Origin: Beijerinckiaceae bacterium
GTDB lineage: Bacteria > Pseudomonadota > Alphaproteobacteria > Rhizobiales > Beijerinckiaceae
NCBI GenBank assembly: GCA_947455285.1
Contig: CANGOK010000182.1
Span: 1 to 6,776 of the forward strand
DNA length: 6,776 nt
Direction of reading: 5' to 3'
The position numbers and the translations under genes are program-made. Below, one piece after another: positions 1 to 6,464 of this stretch (position 1 is its first letter; each line of letters opens with the position of its first letter). The notes under the pieces were generated by a model, which was given only the letters and a program-made list of their open reading frames with translations, did not search any database and was not told the DNA's origin.

Positions 1-644
1 CGCGCCGCCGTCAGTTGATCGCGGCCGATGCCTGCTGCGGTCCAGGTCGCGCCCGGCAGAAGGCTGCGCAATTTCTTCAGCTGGAATTCGAGCACATCCC
101 TGTCGGCGGGCAGCGCATTCTTCACGCCGAAGACGAACTGGATATGAGGCTTTGCAGGAATGAGCCCCTCGGCCGACAGTTTCGCTGCGCTGTAGAGCAT
201 GGCGAGATCGAAAATTTCAATCTCGGGAATGACGCCATGATCCTTCATCTTTTGCGCCAGCGAGCGGATGAAATCGGGAGCGTTCTCATAAATGATCGTC
301 GGGAAATTCACGCTGCCGGTGGCGAGCGACGCCATGTCCGGCTCAAGATGCAGCATAGAACCGCGCGCATTCATCTCGCGTCCGCGCCCGCCCGTTGAAA
401 ATTGAATGATGATATCGGGGCAATGCCTACGGACGCCCTCCTGGAAGGCAGCGAAAAGGTCCGGATCGCTGCTTGAGCTTTCATCGGGATTGCGGACGTG
501 GACATGAACGAGCGAGGCGCCGGCCTCATAGGCTTCATGCGTGCTCTCGATTTGCTCCGACGTGCTGATCGGCACCGCCGGGTTGTCCTTCTTGCGAGGT
601 ACAGAACCCGTGATCGCAACGGATATAATGCAGGGATTGAACAT
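1..644 (-). CDS. DUF849 / beta-keto acid cleavage enzyme (BKACE), 3' end outside window
   Basis: The first 214 codons are open to the window edge with no stop, so the gene is cut by the window and not broken. The BKACE (DUF849) family is a set of Zn-dependent TIM-barrel enzymes that condense a beta-keto acid with acetyl-CoA, releasing acetoacetate and a new acyl-CoA. Seen here are the opening strand CIISVAITGSVPR (residues 5-17), the zinc-binding HVHVR motif (H47 and H49), the FSTGGRG loop (82-88), an ATGSVNFP segment (108-115) and the EIEIFD strand with E143, the position of the catalytic glutamate described for the Kce enzyme. The third zinc ligand, a Glu near residue 230 in the family, falls outside the window. 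The family is usually about 270-310 aa, so roughly a quarter to a third is missing. The start is set by a good Shine-Dalgarno GGAGGA at 651-656, 6 nt away. It is the last gene seen in the ben-cat operon. The family call is firm; the substrate is unknown. Confidence 0.9.
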   Translation of the reverse strand, partial: MFNPCIISVAITGSVPRKKDNPAVPISTSEQIESTHEAYEAGASLVHVHVRNPDESSSSDPDLFAAFQEGVRRHCPDIIIQFSTGGRGREMNARGSMLHLEPDMASLATGSVNFPTIIYENAPDFIRSLAQKMKDHGVIPEIEIFDLAMLYSAAKLSAEGLIPAKPHIQFVFGVKNALPADRDVLEFQLKKLRSLLPGATWTAAGIGRDQLTAA

Positions 645-661
645 GACCTATCCTCCGGAAC

Positions 662-687
662 AGGAGATCCGGCTACCCGGATCTCCT
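662..687 (-). promoter_or_regulatory. Perfect 11-bp hairpin between the transporter and BKACE genes
   Basis: Arms 662-672 and 677-687 are exact reverse complements around a 4-nt loop (673-676). The stem begins 6 nt after the transporter stop codon and ends 5 nt before the BKACE Shine-Dalgarno GGAGGA (651-656). The transcribed strand has no T-run after the stem, so it does not fit a standard intrinsic terminator. It could protect upstream mRNA from 3' decay, cause partial attenuation, or limit ribosome access to BKACE. The arms share CCGGA/TCCGG with the Shine-Dalgarno region, so an alternative pairing is possible. The structure is seen in the sequence; its role is inferred. Confidence 0.6.
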
Positions 688-693
688 CCATCA

Positions 694-2037
694 TCACTCA
701 GCAGCGACGGGCTGCAGCACTCGTCTGGGGCGGCCCAGCGACGCCTTGAGCAGCATGCCGGCCGTGGCGACGAACAACGGGCCAGCGGCGACTGAAAAGA
801 CTGTTGTGAGATCCCAGCCGAGCGAAAGCAGGAAGCCGCCGACCATAGAGCCGAGCACGGAGCCCGTGCGTCCAATGGCGTTGGCCCAACTGACTCCGGT
901 GGCGCGAATGGCGGTTGGGTAATAGGCCGCCGCGAGAGCATTCACGCCGACCTGCGCCCCGGCGACGCCAAAGCCGGCGCCGAAGATTGAGGCGACGAGC
1001 AGCCAGGGCGTGCTGACGGTGGCGCCAAGCAGGATCACGAAGAGGCCGGCGACGAGATAGGCCACGGCGAGCACGCGGTGAGGATCGAAACGATCCATGA
1101 ACCGGCCGATCACGATGGCGCCGACAGTGCCGCCAGCAGCGAGCGTCGCCGCCATGAGCGAGGCGTTGGCCATCGAGAAGCCTGCCGTCGTGATGAGGAG
1201 CGGAAGCCAGCTCGAGAGCAGATAGAAGACCAGCAGGCTCATGAAGAAGGTCACCCAGATCAGCAAGGTCCCCGTGGCCAGGCCATTACGGAAGAGGTCC
1301 GGAACGGGCGACGCGGAGGGCTTAATCGTGCCGGTGAAGGTCGCGTCTTCAGGCAGATCCTCGCCCGTGACCCGCTTCAGCAGGGCGCGGATCCTCTGGG
1401 GATCAGCGTGCTTGAGGACGAGATAGCGGATCGACTCCGGCAGAACCGTGACCAGCAGGATCGTGAGCACGAGGGGCATGACGCCGCCAAGCAACAGCAG
1501 GCCCTGCCAACCATAGGCGGAGACCACATGAGAAGCCGCGAGGCCCGCTGAGGCGGAGCCGATGGTGAAGCCGCAGAACATGATGGTGACAAGTGACGAG
1601 CGGCGCTGTTCGGGGCAAAATTCCGAAGTGAGCGTGATCGCCGCAGGCATGGCGCCGCCGAGGCCGAGACCAGTGACGAAGCGCAGGGCCACAAGCGCCT
1701 CGACGGACGTGGCGAGGGCCGAGGCCAAGGTGGCGAGGCCGAAGAACACGGTCGTCGCGATCAGAACTGGTTTGCGGCCGAACTTGTCAGCGAGCGGGCC
1801 GAAGATGAAGGCGCCGACCATGAGCCCGAAAAGTCCTGCGCCGAACAATGGCGCCAACTGGGTCGGCGTCACGCCCCATTGCGCGCGCAGGGCCGGTGCG
1901 ATGAAGCCTATGGCTGCTGTGTCGAATCCGTCGATAGCGACGACGAGAAAGCAAAGCGCGATGACCCAACGCTGCATGCCCGACAAGGGATGCGCGTTGA
2001 TGACGTCCTGGACATCCGTGACTGTAGACTTGAACAT
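694..2037 (-). CDS. MFS aromatic acid:H+ symporter (BenK/PcaK/MucK type)
   Basis: A 447-aa inner-membrane transporter of the aromatic acid:H+ symporter (AAHS) family, with about 12 hydrophobic segments and the usual central cytoplasmic loop (about 203-250). Family marks seen are the TM1 signature DGFDTAAIGFIAP (36-48), whose acidic residues are important in PcaK-type proteins, and the MFS loop 2-3 motif GPLADKFGRKP (80-90). Others are RFVTGLGLGGAMP (119-131), the PES motif after TM6 (200-202), the second-half GRFMDRF loop (311-317) and YPTAIRATG (373-381). Length matches the family. The start has a strong Shine-Dalgarno AGGAGGGG at 2045-2052, 7 nt upstream. It lies 67 nt after catC and 49 nt before the BKACE gene. 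Benzoate is the most likely substrate given the ben genes; cis,cis-muconate (MucK-like) or another aromatic acid is possible, and sequence alone does not decide, so no symbol is given. Confidence 0.93.
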   Translation of the reverse strand: MFKSTVTDVQDVINAHPLSGMQRWVIALCFLVVAIDGFDTAAIGFIAPALRAQWGVTPTQLAPLFGAGLFGLMVGAFIFGPLADKFGRKPVLIATTVFFGLATLASALATSVEALVALRFVTGLGLGGAMPAAITLTSEFCPEQRRSSLVTIMFCGFTIGSASAGLAASHVVSAYGWQGLLLLGGVMPLVLTILLVTVLPESIRYLVLKHADPQRIRALLKRVTGEDLPEDATFTGTIKPSASPVPDLFRNGLATGTLLIWVTFFMSLLVFYLLSSWLPLLITTAGFSMANASLMAATLAAGGTVGAIVIGRFMDRFDPHRVLAVAYLVAGLFVILLGATVSTPWLLVASIFGAGFGVAGAQVGVNALAAAYYPTAIRATGVSWANAIGRTGSVLGSMVGGFLLSLGWDLTTVFSVAAGPLFVATAGMLLKASLGRPRRVLQPVAAE

Positions 2038-2104
2038 GTTGATACCCCTCCTGAACCGGCACTTGTCTTTGTCAGGCCGCCGCCGGCATGCGATCCGCTG
2101 AAAT

Positions 2105-2383
2105 TCAATCGATGGCTGATGGATGGCGCGCCAACGGCGTCACGCTGACCTCCATGAACGGAAAGAGCGGCAGGGTGGACAGAAGCCCATGCAACTCATC
2201 ATGGTCCGCGACGTCGAAAATGCTGATGTTGGCGTAGGCGCCCGCGATGCGCCAAAGGTGTCTCCATACGCCCGCGCGCTGCAGGTCGATGGCCCTCGCC
2301 TTCTCCTCCGCCTTAAGCCGCTCGAAGCGATCTGCGGGAAAATCATGGGGGACGCGAACGTCCATGCGGACACAATAAAGCAT
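2105..2383 (-). CDS. catC: Muconolactone delta-isomerase
   Basis: A 92-aa cytoplasmic enzyme that converts muconolactone to beta-ketoadipate enol-lactone, the third catechol ortho-cleavage step. Characterised CatC proteins are about 96 aa and form large homo-oligomers. Nearly the whole chain matches the family: N-terminal MLYCVRMDVRVP, the acid/base block AEEKARA (25-31), RHLWRIAGAYANISIFDV (41-58), the LPLFPFM strand (71-77) and the C-terminal HPS (87-89). The C-terminal tail is a few residues shorter than in Pseudomonas. The start is supported by Shine-Dalgarno AGGAG at 2390-2394, 6 nt upstream, which overlaps the catB stop codon. The 9-nt gap to catB implies translational coupling. No other family is plausible. 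Confidence 0.96.
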   Translation of the reverse strand: MLYCVRMDVRVPHDFPADRFERLKAEEKARAIDLQRAGVWRHLWRIAGAYANISIFDVADHDELHGLLSTLPLFPFMEVSVTPLARHPSAID

Positions 2384-2388
2384 CGCGA

Positions 2389-2395
2389 TCTCCTA
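2389..2395 (-). promoter_or_regulatory. catC Shine-Dalgarno overlapping the catB stop codon
   Basis: On the minus strand the catB TAG stop (2395-2393) runs straight into AGGAGA (2394-2389), which is the only plausible ribosome binding site for the catC ATG at 2383. Ribosomes ending catB would uncover or occupy this site, so catB and catC are probably made in linked amounts. The overlap is seen directly; the coupling is inferred. Confidence 0.75.
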
Positions 2396-3577
2396 TTTCC
2401 GTGCGAAGCGTGCGATTTGGCTTCGGTCGAGCTCAACGCCGAGGCCGGGTCCTTCGGGCAGATGGACGTGAAAGTCTTCAAAGCGCAGCGGCGTGACGAC
2501 GAGATCCTGCTTCAGGATCTGTGGGCCGAAGTGTTCGCAGCCCCACTGCAGGTCGCGCAGACCCGCGAAGGCCTGCAGATGAGCGGCGGCTCCGATCGAG
2601 CTCTCGAGCAGGCATCCGCCATAGAGCGCGACGCCAGCCGCCTCCGCCACAGCCGCGACCTTCTGCAGGCCTGAAAGGCTCGCATGTTTGACGAGCTTCA
2701 AGGAAACCGCATCGGCTGCGCCAAGTCGTGCGACGGCGAGCATGTCATGGGTCGTGAAGACGCTTTCATCCGCCAGCAGAGGCGTTTCGCAGCGCTGGCG
2801 CAAGCGGGCCATGCCCTCGATGTTCCAGGCCGGCAAGGGCTGTTCGACCAGGGCGATGCCGAGATCAGCCATCTCATGCATGCAACGCAAGGCGGTCGTC
2901 TCATCCCAGGCCTGATTTGCGTCGACGATGAGCGTCGCCCTTGCGCCAAGGGCTTTCGCGAGGATCGCGAGGCGAGCCATGTCGGCTTGCGGCGCCTGCG
3001 CGCCGATCTTGACCTTGAAGGTCTTGTGCAGACGTGCGGCAAGCTTCGCCTCCGCCTCCTCGACCTCTTGCGCAGGATCGCCCGAAGCGAGGGTCCACAA
3101 GACAGGGAAAGTTTTGCGCATGGCGCCGCCCAGGAACGCATAAGCAGGCACATGCAGCGTCTTGCCAACCGCGTCCATCAAAGCGCTCTGGAGGGCGGCC
3201 TTGGCGGCGTTGTTGCGCTTGGCGGCGGCGTCGAGGCGCGCGCCCGCCTGTTCGAACTGCGAGGCGTCGGCGCCCACGAGCGCCGGAGCGAGATAAGCGT
3301 CGATATTGGCCTTGATGCTCTCGACGCTTTCTTCGCTCCAGCGGGGACCGCCGAGCATCGCAGCTTCGCCTATGCCGATGACGCCATTCTCAAGCTGAGC
3401 CTCGACGATGACATAGCTCTGCGCCTTGATTGAGGTCTGCGAGAGTTTGTGCTGACGCACCGTTGGCACGTCGACGATCGTGGTCGTAATCCTGCGAAGG
3501 CCAAGATCGCGTCGCAGGTCGCCAGGTATTTCGACGATGTGGTCAAGCATGGGTTTTTCCGGCGCACGTTGTCCCAT
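2393..3577 (-). CDS. catB: Muconate cycloisomerase (cis,cis-muconate lactonizing enzyme)
   Basis: A 394-aa enolase-superfamily enzyme that cyclises cis,cis-muconate to muconolactone in the cytoplasm, using a divalent metal (Mn/Mg). The N-terminal capping domain runs to about residue 150 with the conserved HKLS (43-46) and GIGEAAMLGGP (68-78). The barrel then carries the KVK pair (K188, K190, the latter the expected catalytic base), metal ligands D219 (VDAN), E245 (VEQP) and D270 (ADES), the second catalytic lysine K294 (SLKL) and E325 (ESSIG). All expected active-site positions are present. The protein is about 20 residues longer at the N-terminus than Pseudomonas or Acinetobacter CatB (about 370-373 aa). 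The ATG at 3577 is preferred because GAGG lies 5 nt upstream (3583-3586); the ATG at 3550 (M10) has only a weak site. It follows catA by 83 nt and precedes catC by 9 nt. A chloromuconate cycloisomerase is less likely with catA/catC and the ben genes beside it. Confidence 0.95.
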   Translation of the reverse strand: MGQRAPEKPMLDHIVEIPGDLRRDLGLRRITTTIVDVPTVRQHKLSQTSIKAQSYVIVEAQLENGVIGIGEAAMLGGPRWSEESVESIKANIDAYLAPALVGADASQFEQAGARLDAAAKRNNAAKAALQSALMDAVGKTLHVPAYAFLGGAMRKTFPVLWTLASGDPAQEVEEAEAKLAARLHKTFKVKIGAQAPQADMARLAILAKALGARATLIVDANQAWDETTALRCMHEMADLGIALVEQPLPAWNIEGMARLRQRCETPLLADESVFTTHDMLAVARLGAADAVSLKLVKHASLSGLQKVAAVAEAAGVALYGGCLLESSIGAAAHLQAFAGLRDLQWGCEHFGPQILKQDLVVTPLRFEDFHVHLPEGPGLGVELDRSQIARFARK

Positions 3578-3582
3578 TCGCG

Positions 3583-3586
3583 CCTC
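3583..3586 (-). promoter_or_regulatory. Start-deciding ribosome binding site of catB
   Basis: Reading the minus strand, GAGG ends 5 nt before the ATG at 3577. The alternative in-frame ATG at 3550 is preceded only by CCGGAAAAACCC, a poor match. This favours the long 394-aa form of CatB, although homologues usually begin nearer to residue 20-25 of this reading. Confidence 0.5.
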
Positions 3587-3627
3587 ATGTCGGGCGCGGT
3601 CGGGGATGTGAAATAGTCGGGCTTGGT

Positions 3628-3654
3628 TGCGGCGCCGGCGATGCAGGCGCCGCA
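3628..3654 (-). promoter_or_regulatory. GC-rich 9-bp hairpin between catA and catB
   Basis: Arms 3628-3636 and 3646-3654 are perfect reverse complements (TGCGGCGCC / GGCGCCGCA) around a 9-nt loop. The stem starts 6 nt after the catA stop codon (3661-3663). The transcribed strand then continues AACCAAGCCC with no T-run, so a standard intrinsic terminator is unlikely. Placed just past catA, it could stabilise the upstream ben-catA message or lower readthrough into catB-catC. The rest of the 83-nt gap shows no clear promoter or LysR-type box. Confidence 0.55.
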
Positions 3655-3660
3655 GGGCGA

Positions 3661-4590
3661 TCAGGCCGCTTCGGCGTGTTCGCGAGTGACGATGGTCTTC
3701 GGCGCAGCCGCGCTTTCGGCATGCATCACGAAGTCGAAGGTGATCTCGGCGTAGGGCGCATTGAGCCCCTTGGCGTGAACCTTCGCCGCGTCCTCGATGC
3801 GGCGCACTTCAGGGATCAACTCATCGCGGGTCGCAAAGGCGAAATCATCGTGGAGATATTCATCGCCGTCGATGTTGATCTGCGTCGTCAGCTTCCGGTA
3901 GCCGGGCGCCGAGACGAAGAAGTGGATGTGCGCGGGACGGTGGCCATGGCGACCGAGCTTGTCGAGCAGCAGCTGGGTGTGTCCCTCAGGCGGGCAGGCG
4001 TAACCCGCAGGCAGCAGCGAGCGGAAGCGGTAACGGCCCTGCGCATCCGTTTCGATGCGGCGACGCATGTTGTACTTGGGCTGCGAGGGATCGAAGAAGG
4101 AATAGCCGCCGAGGGTGTTGGCGTGCCACACGTCGACAATGGCGCCGGCCACCGGCTTGCCGTCGACGTCCCGGACCTGGCCTTCCATGAAGACAACTTC
4201 GCCCTGCTCTGTGCCGTCATCGAGACGAGCTTCACCCTTGGAGAGAGGGGCGCCGGCGATATAGAGCGGGCCCTCGATGGTGCGCGGCGTGCCGCCTTCA
4301 AGGCCAGCCTTGCGCTCAGCCTGGTCGAGACGCATGTCGAGGAAGGTCTCAATGCCGAGGCCGGGCACGAGAAGACCAACTTCATTCGCCTGCCCGAGGC
4401 GCGTGACATAGCTCATCGCCGACCAGAATTCGTCGGGCGAAATGTCGAAGTCTTCGATGATGCGGAACGTGTCCTCGACGACGCGGTTGATGATGCGCTT
4501 CAGACGCTCGTCGCCGTTGCTGTTGTCGAAGCCGGCGACCTTGTCGAGCAGGCTGCGGACTTCCTTGGTGTTCATCAGGCTATCAGTCAT
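3661..4590 (-). CDS. catA: Catechol 1,2-dioxygenase (intradiol)
   Basis: A 309-aa non-heme Fe(III) enzyme that opens the catechol ring between the hydroxyls to give cis,cis-muconate; it works as a cytoplasmic homodimer. The N-terminal helical domain (about 1-100) is the dimerisation and lipid-binding linker of the family. The beta-sandwich catalytic domain follows from EGPLYIAGAP (106-115). Iron ligands are all present: Y163 in GGYSFFDPSQ, Y197 in PAGYACPPEGHTQ, and H221 and H223 in RPAHIHFF, with the catalytic-region arginine R218. The Tyr-Tyr (34) and Tyr-His (24) spacings fit bacterial CatA. Length is typical (about 300-311 aa). The ATG at 4590 has an ideal Shine-Dalgarno GGAGGT at 4597-4602, 6 nt away. 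It is preceded by benD (54-nt gap), so its substrate would be supplied by the upstream genes. Chlorocatechol dioxygenases are shorter (about 250-260 aa) and fit less well. Confidence 0.97.
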   Translation of the reverse strand: MTDSLMNTKEVRSLLDKVAGFDNSNGDERLKRIINRVVEDTFRIIEDFDISPDEFWSAMSYVTRLGQANEVGLLVPGLGIETFLDMRLDQAERKAGLEGGTPRTIEGPLYIAGAPLSKGEARLDDGTEQGEVVFMEGQVRDVDGKPVAGAIVDVWHANTLGGYSFFDPSQPKYNMRRRIETDAQGRYRFRSLLPAGYACPPEGHTQLLLDKLGRHGHRPAHIHFFVSAPGYRKLTTQINIDGDEYLHDDFAFATRDELIPEVRRIEDAAKVHAKGLNAPYAEITFDFVMHAESAAAPKTIVTREHAEAA

Positions 4591-4617
4591 GGCGTTACCT
4601 CCAATAAGGGCAGGAAT

Positions 4618-4641
4618 GCCGGAAACGGTCCGGCGACCGTT
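4618..4641 (-). promoter_or_regulatory. Two overlapping, mutually exclusive hairpins between benD and catA
   Basis: Two perfect inverted repeats share bases. Stem one pairs 4624-4630 with 4635-4641 (7 bp, 4-nt loop). Stem two pairs 4618-4623 with 4629-4634 (6 bp, 5-nt loop). Both cannot form at once. They begin 3 nt after the benD stop codon, and stem two ends 15 nt before the catA Shine-Dalgarno (4597-4602). There is no T-run after either stem. The arrangement resembles a small RNA switch or a processing site at the ben/cat junction; the pairing is seen, the function is speculative. Confidence 0.45.
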
Positions 4642-4644
4642 GCG

Positions 4645-5424
4645 TCAACCGGCATCCCCGCCGGCTACGGGTATGGTGAGGCCCGTGATGTATGAAGCCT
4701 CGTCAGATGCGAGGAAGAGAATGGCGGCCGCCTGTTCGTCGGCGCTCCCGTATCGCTTCATAAGGCTCGTCGCGATGGTCTGGTCGACCACCTCTTGCGA
4801 CCAGATCTCGTCCTGGGCGCTGCGCTCACCAGCGAACCGCGGGATACGCCGGGGCGGCGCATCCGTGCCCCCGGGCGCAACCGCGCAGACCCGGATGCCC
4901 TTGCCTGCATATTCCATCGCAAGACAAGCGGTGATCGCGTTGACCCCGCCTTTGGCCGCAGCGTAAGGCACGCGGTTGACGCCGCGCGTCGCAACGGACG
5001 AGACGTTGACGATCACGCCGCAGCCTTGCGCCAGCATGGTCGGCAGAACCGCATGGCAGGACCACAGCGTGGGCATGAGCGAGCGGCGAATCTCCGCCTC
5101 GATCTGCTGCGCGTCAAAGGCGTCGTAGGGACGCATCCAGATCGCGCCGCCGACGTTGTTGATGAGAATGTCGATCCGCCCGGACGTGGAGCGCGCCGCA
5201 GCAATGGCCGACGCCGCGCCATCGTAGGTCTCGAGGTCTGCGAGCACGGGCGTGGCATGCGAACCCATTTCTGCGCAGGCCTCTTTCACGAGGTCCGAGC
5301 GATCGACGGCGAAGACGTTCGCCCCCTCTTCGACCAAGCGCTCGGCGACCCTGCGGCCGATCCCCTGGGCGGCGCCTGTCACCACCGCAGTCTTGCCGGA
5401 AAAACGATGCGCGAATATCGTCAT
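4645..5424 (-). CDS. benD: Benzoate cis-diol (1,6-dihydroxycyclohexa-2,4-diene-1-carboxylate) dehydrogenase
   Basis: A 259-aa classical short-chain dehydrogenase/reductase. BenD oxidises the cis-diol carboxylate made by BenABC with NAD+; the product loses CO2 to give catechol. Seen are the Rossmann motif TGAAQGIG (16-23), the acidic D41 after the second strand that favours NAD(H), NNVGG (89-93), the catalytic serine in NVSSV (S142/S143), and YAAAK with Y154 and K158. The C-terminal SYITGLTIPVAGG (244-256) is typical of SDRs. The reading frame stays open upstream to an ATG at 5625, but that would add 67 residues lying inside benC and unlike any SDR. The ATG at 5424 begins right where homology starts and has AAGG 9 nt upstream inside benC. 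It starts one nt after the benC stop. SDR specificity is hard to read from motifs alone, so the name rests partly on its place after benC. Confidence 0.94.
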   Translation of the reverse strand: MTIFAHRFSGKTAVVTGAAQGIGRRVAERLVEEGANVFAVDRSDLVKEACAEMGSHATPVLADLETYDGAASAIAAARSTSGRIDILINNVGGAIWMRPYDAFDAQQIEAEIRRSLMPTLWSCHAVLPTMLAQGCGVIVNVSSVATRGVNRVPYAAAKGGVNAITACLAMEYAGKGIRVCAVAPGGTDAPPRRIPRFAGERSAQDEIWSQEVVDQTIATSLMKRYGSADEQAAAILFLASDEASYITGLTIPVAGGDAG

Positions 5425-5425
5425 G

Positions 5426-6451
5426 TCACGCCGCCTTCGAGGCTGGAGCAGGAACGCCCGGGATGAATTTCTCGTAGTGGAAAGCCGCGGGAGACACGCC
5501 TTTTTCAGCAAGCCAGCCGCGCACCGCTTCAACCATGGCGGAAGGGCCGCAGAGGTAGATGTCGACATCGCCGCCGTTGAGGTCTTCAGGCGTGATGTGG
5601 TCCGTGACATAGCCCTTGCGCTCATGATCGCTCACGCTGGAGGCTACGCAGGTGGCGTAAGAGAAATTCGCGATCTCACCCGCATAGCGCTCAAGCGCGT
5701 TGAGGCTGACGAGATCCTCATCATTGGTCACGCCGTAGATGAGCCGCACCGGCGCCTGTGTCCCCTTGGCTTTCAGCTCGCCAAGCATGGACAGGAAGGG
5801 CGCGAGTCCCGTGCCGCCTGCAAGGAACAGCGCGGGGCGCGAGAGATCGCGCAGATAGAAGGCGCCGCAAGGACCGGAGAGACGCATCGGGGCGCCCGCA
5901 GTGGCCGTGTCGCTCAGCCAACCGCTCATCAGCCCGCCAGGAACGTTGCGAACGAGAAAACTCAGTCGATCGTCAGAAGGTGCGGATGAGAAGGAGTATG
6001 CGCGCGTTTGTTCCGTGCCGGGAACGCCCACGTTCACGTATTGACCCGGCAGAAACGAGAGGCCTGCTGGCTTCTCCACTGTGAAGGAGATGCTGGTTTC
6101 AGACAGCCGCTCCACGCTGATGAGTTTCGTCTCCCAGTCCTGCTGTTTCGTCTTGCAGGCTGCGGAAGAGGAGAGGATCGAAACGGCCATGGGGCTTTTC
6201 GGCGTCGCCTGACAGGCGAGCGCAAAGCCCGCCTGCGCTTCCTCCCCGGAGAGCGCGTCGTCGATATAGGCGCCGCTCTCGTAAGCGCCGGCTTCCACCC
6301 GGCACTTGCAGGCCCCGCAAGCACCATCGCGGCAGTCGAGGGGAATGTTGACGCCGACGCGGTAGGAAGCATCGGCGATCGTTTCGCCCGCGCGTGCCTC
6401 AATGAAACGCGTGACGCCATCTTCGAAATTGAGCGCAATACGCCAGGTCAT
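5426..6451 (-). CDS. benC: Benzoate 1,2-dioxygenase, electron transfer component (ferredoxin-NADH reductase)
   Basis: A 341-aa reductase that passes electrons from NADH through FAD and a [2Fe-2S] cluster to the BenAB oxygenase. Domains in order are a plant-type ferredoxin (about 1-95) with cluster ligands C40, C45, C48 and C80, an FAD-binding barrel (about 105-200) with RAYSFSS (150-156), and an NAD-binding domain (about 205-335) with AGGTGLAP (211-218), YLCGP (299-303) and the near C-terminal HYEKF (325-329). This fused layout and length (about 336-348 aa in BenC, XylZ and AntC) are class IB reductase features. The ATG at 6451 has GGAG at 6459-6462, 7 nt upstream, 13 nt after the benB stop. 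AntC and XylZ share this architecture; benD and catA next door favour benzoate as substrate. Confidence 0.96.
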   Translation of the reverse strand: MTWRIALNFEDGVTRFIEARAGETIADASYRVGVNIPLDCRDGACGACKCRVEAGAYESGAYIDDALSGEEAQAGFALACQATPKSPMAVSILSSSAACKTKQQDWETKLISVERLSETSISFTVEKPAGLSFLPGQYVNVGVPGTEQTRAYSFSSAPSDDRLSFLVRNVPGGLMSGWLSDTATAGAPMRLSGPCGAFYLRDLSRPALFLAGGTGLAPFLSMLGELKAKGTQAPVRLIYGVTNDEDLVSLNALERYAGEIANFSYATCVASSVSDHERKGYVTDHITPEDLNGGDVDIYLCGPSAMVEAVRGWLAEKGVSPAAFHYEKFIPGVPAPASKAA

Positions 6452-6464
6452 CGCTCGTCTCCGC

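Noticed and set aside
662..687. Intrinsic transcription terminator before the BKACE gene.
   Set aside because: The stem is strong, but the minus strand continues GTTCCGGAGGA with no T-run, and the next gene has its ribosome binding site at once. It is kept as a hairpin of unknown role.
15..749. Plus- and minus-strand open frames at 15-398, 371-697 and 498-749.
   Set aside because: They are out-of-frame readings of the BKACE gene, whose own frame (644 down to 1) has no stop in the window and shows clear family motifs.
2038..2104. Possible promoter or terminator in the 67-nt catC-transporter gap.
   Set aside because: I see the transporter's ribosome binding site (2045-2052) and a short GCCGGC palindrome, but no convincing -35/-10 pair, LysR-type box or stem with a T-run.
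2684..3433. 249-aa plus-strand open frame opposite catB.
   Set aside because: Antisense to all the active-site motifs of catB; the translation is low-complexity and has no family features.
3676..4695. Long 339-aa open frame on the plus strand opposite catA.
   Set aside because: It lies antisense to catA, whose iron ligands and full domain are certain. Its translation shows no recognisable motif and looks like a high-GC shadow frame.
5425..5625. Upstream extension of benD to an ATG at 5625.
   Set aside because: The added 67 residues lie wholly within benC, are Ser/Thr/Arg-rich and unlike an SDR N-terminus. The ATG at 5424 starts 9 residues before the first Rossmann strand region.
4795..5989. 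Plus-strand open frames at 4795-5466 and 5252-5989 across benD and benC.
   Set aside because: Both are antisense to well-supported genes and have Arg/Ala/Gly-rich translations typical of shadow frames.
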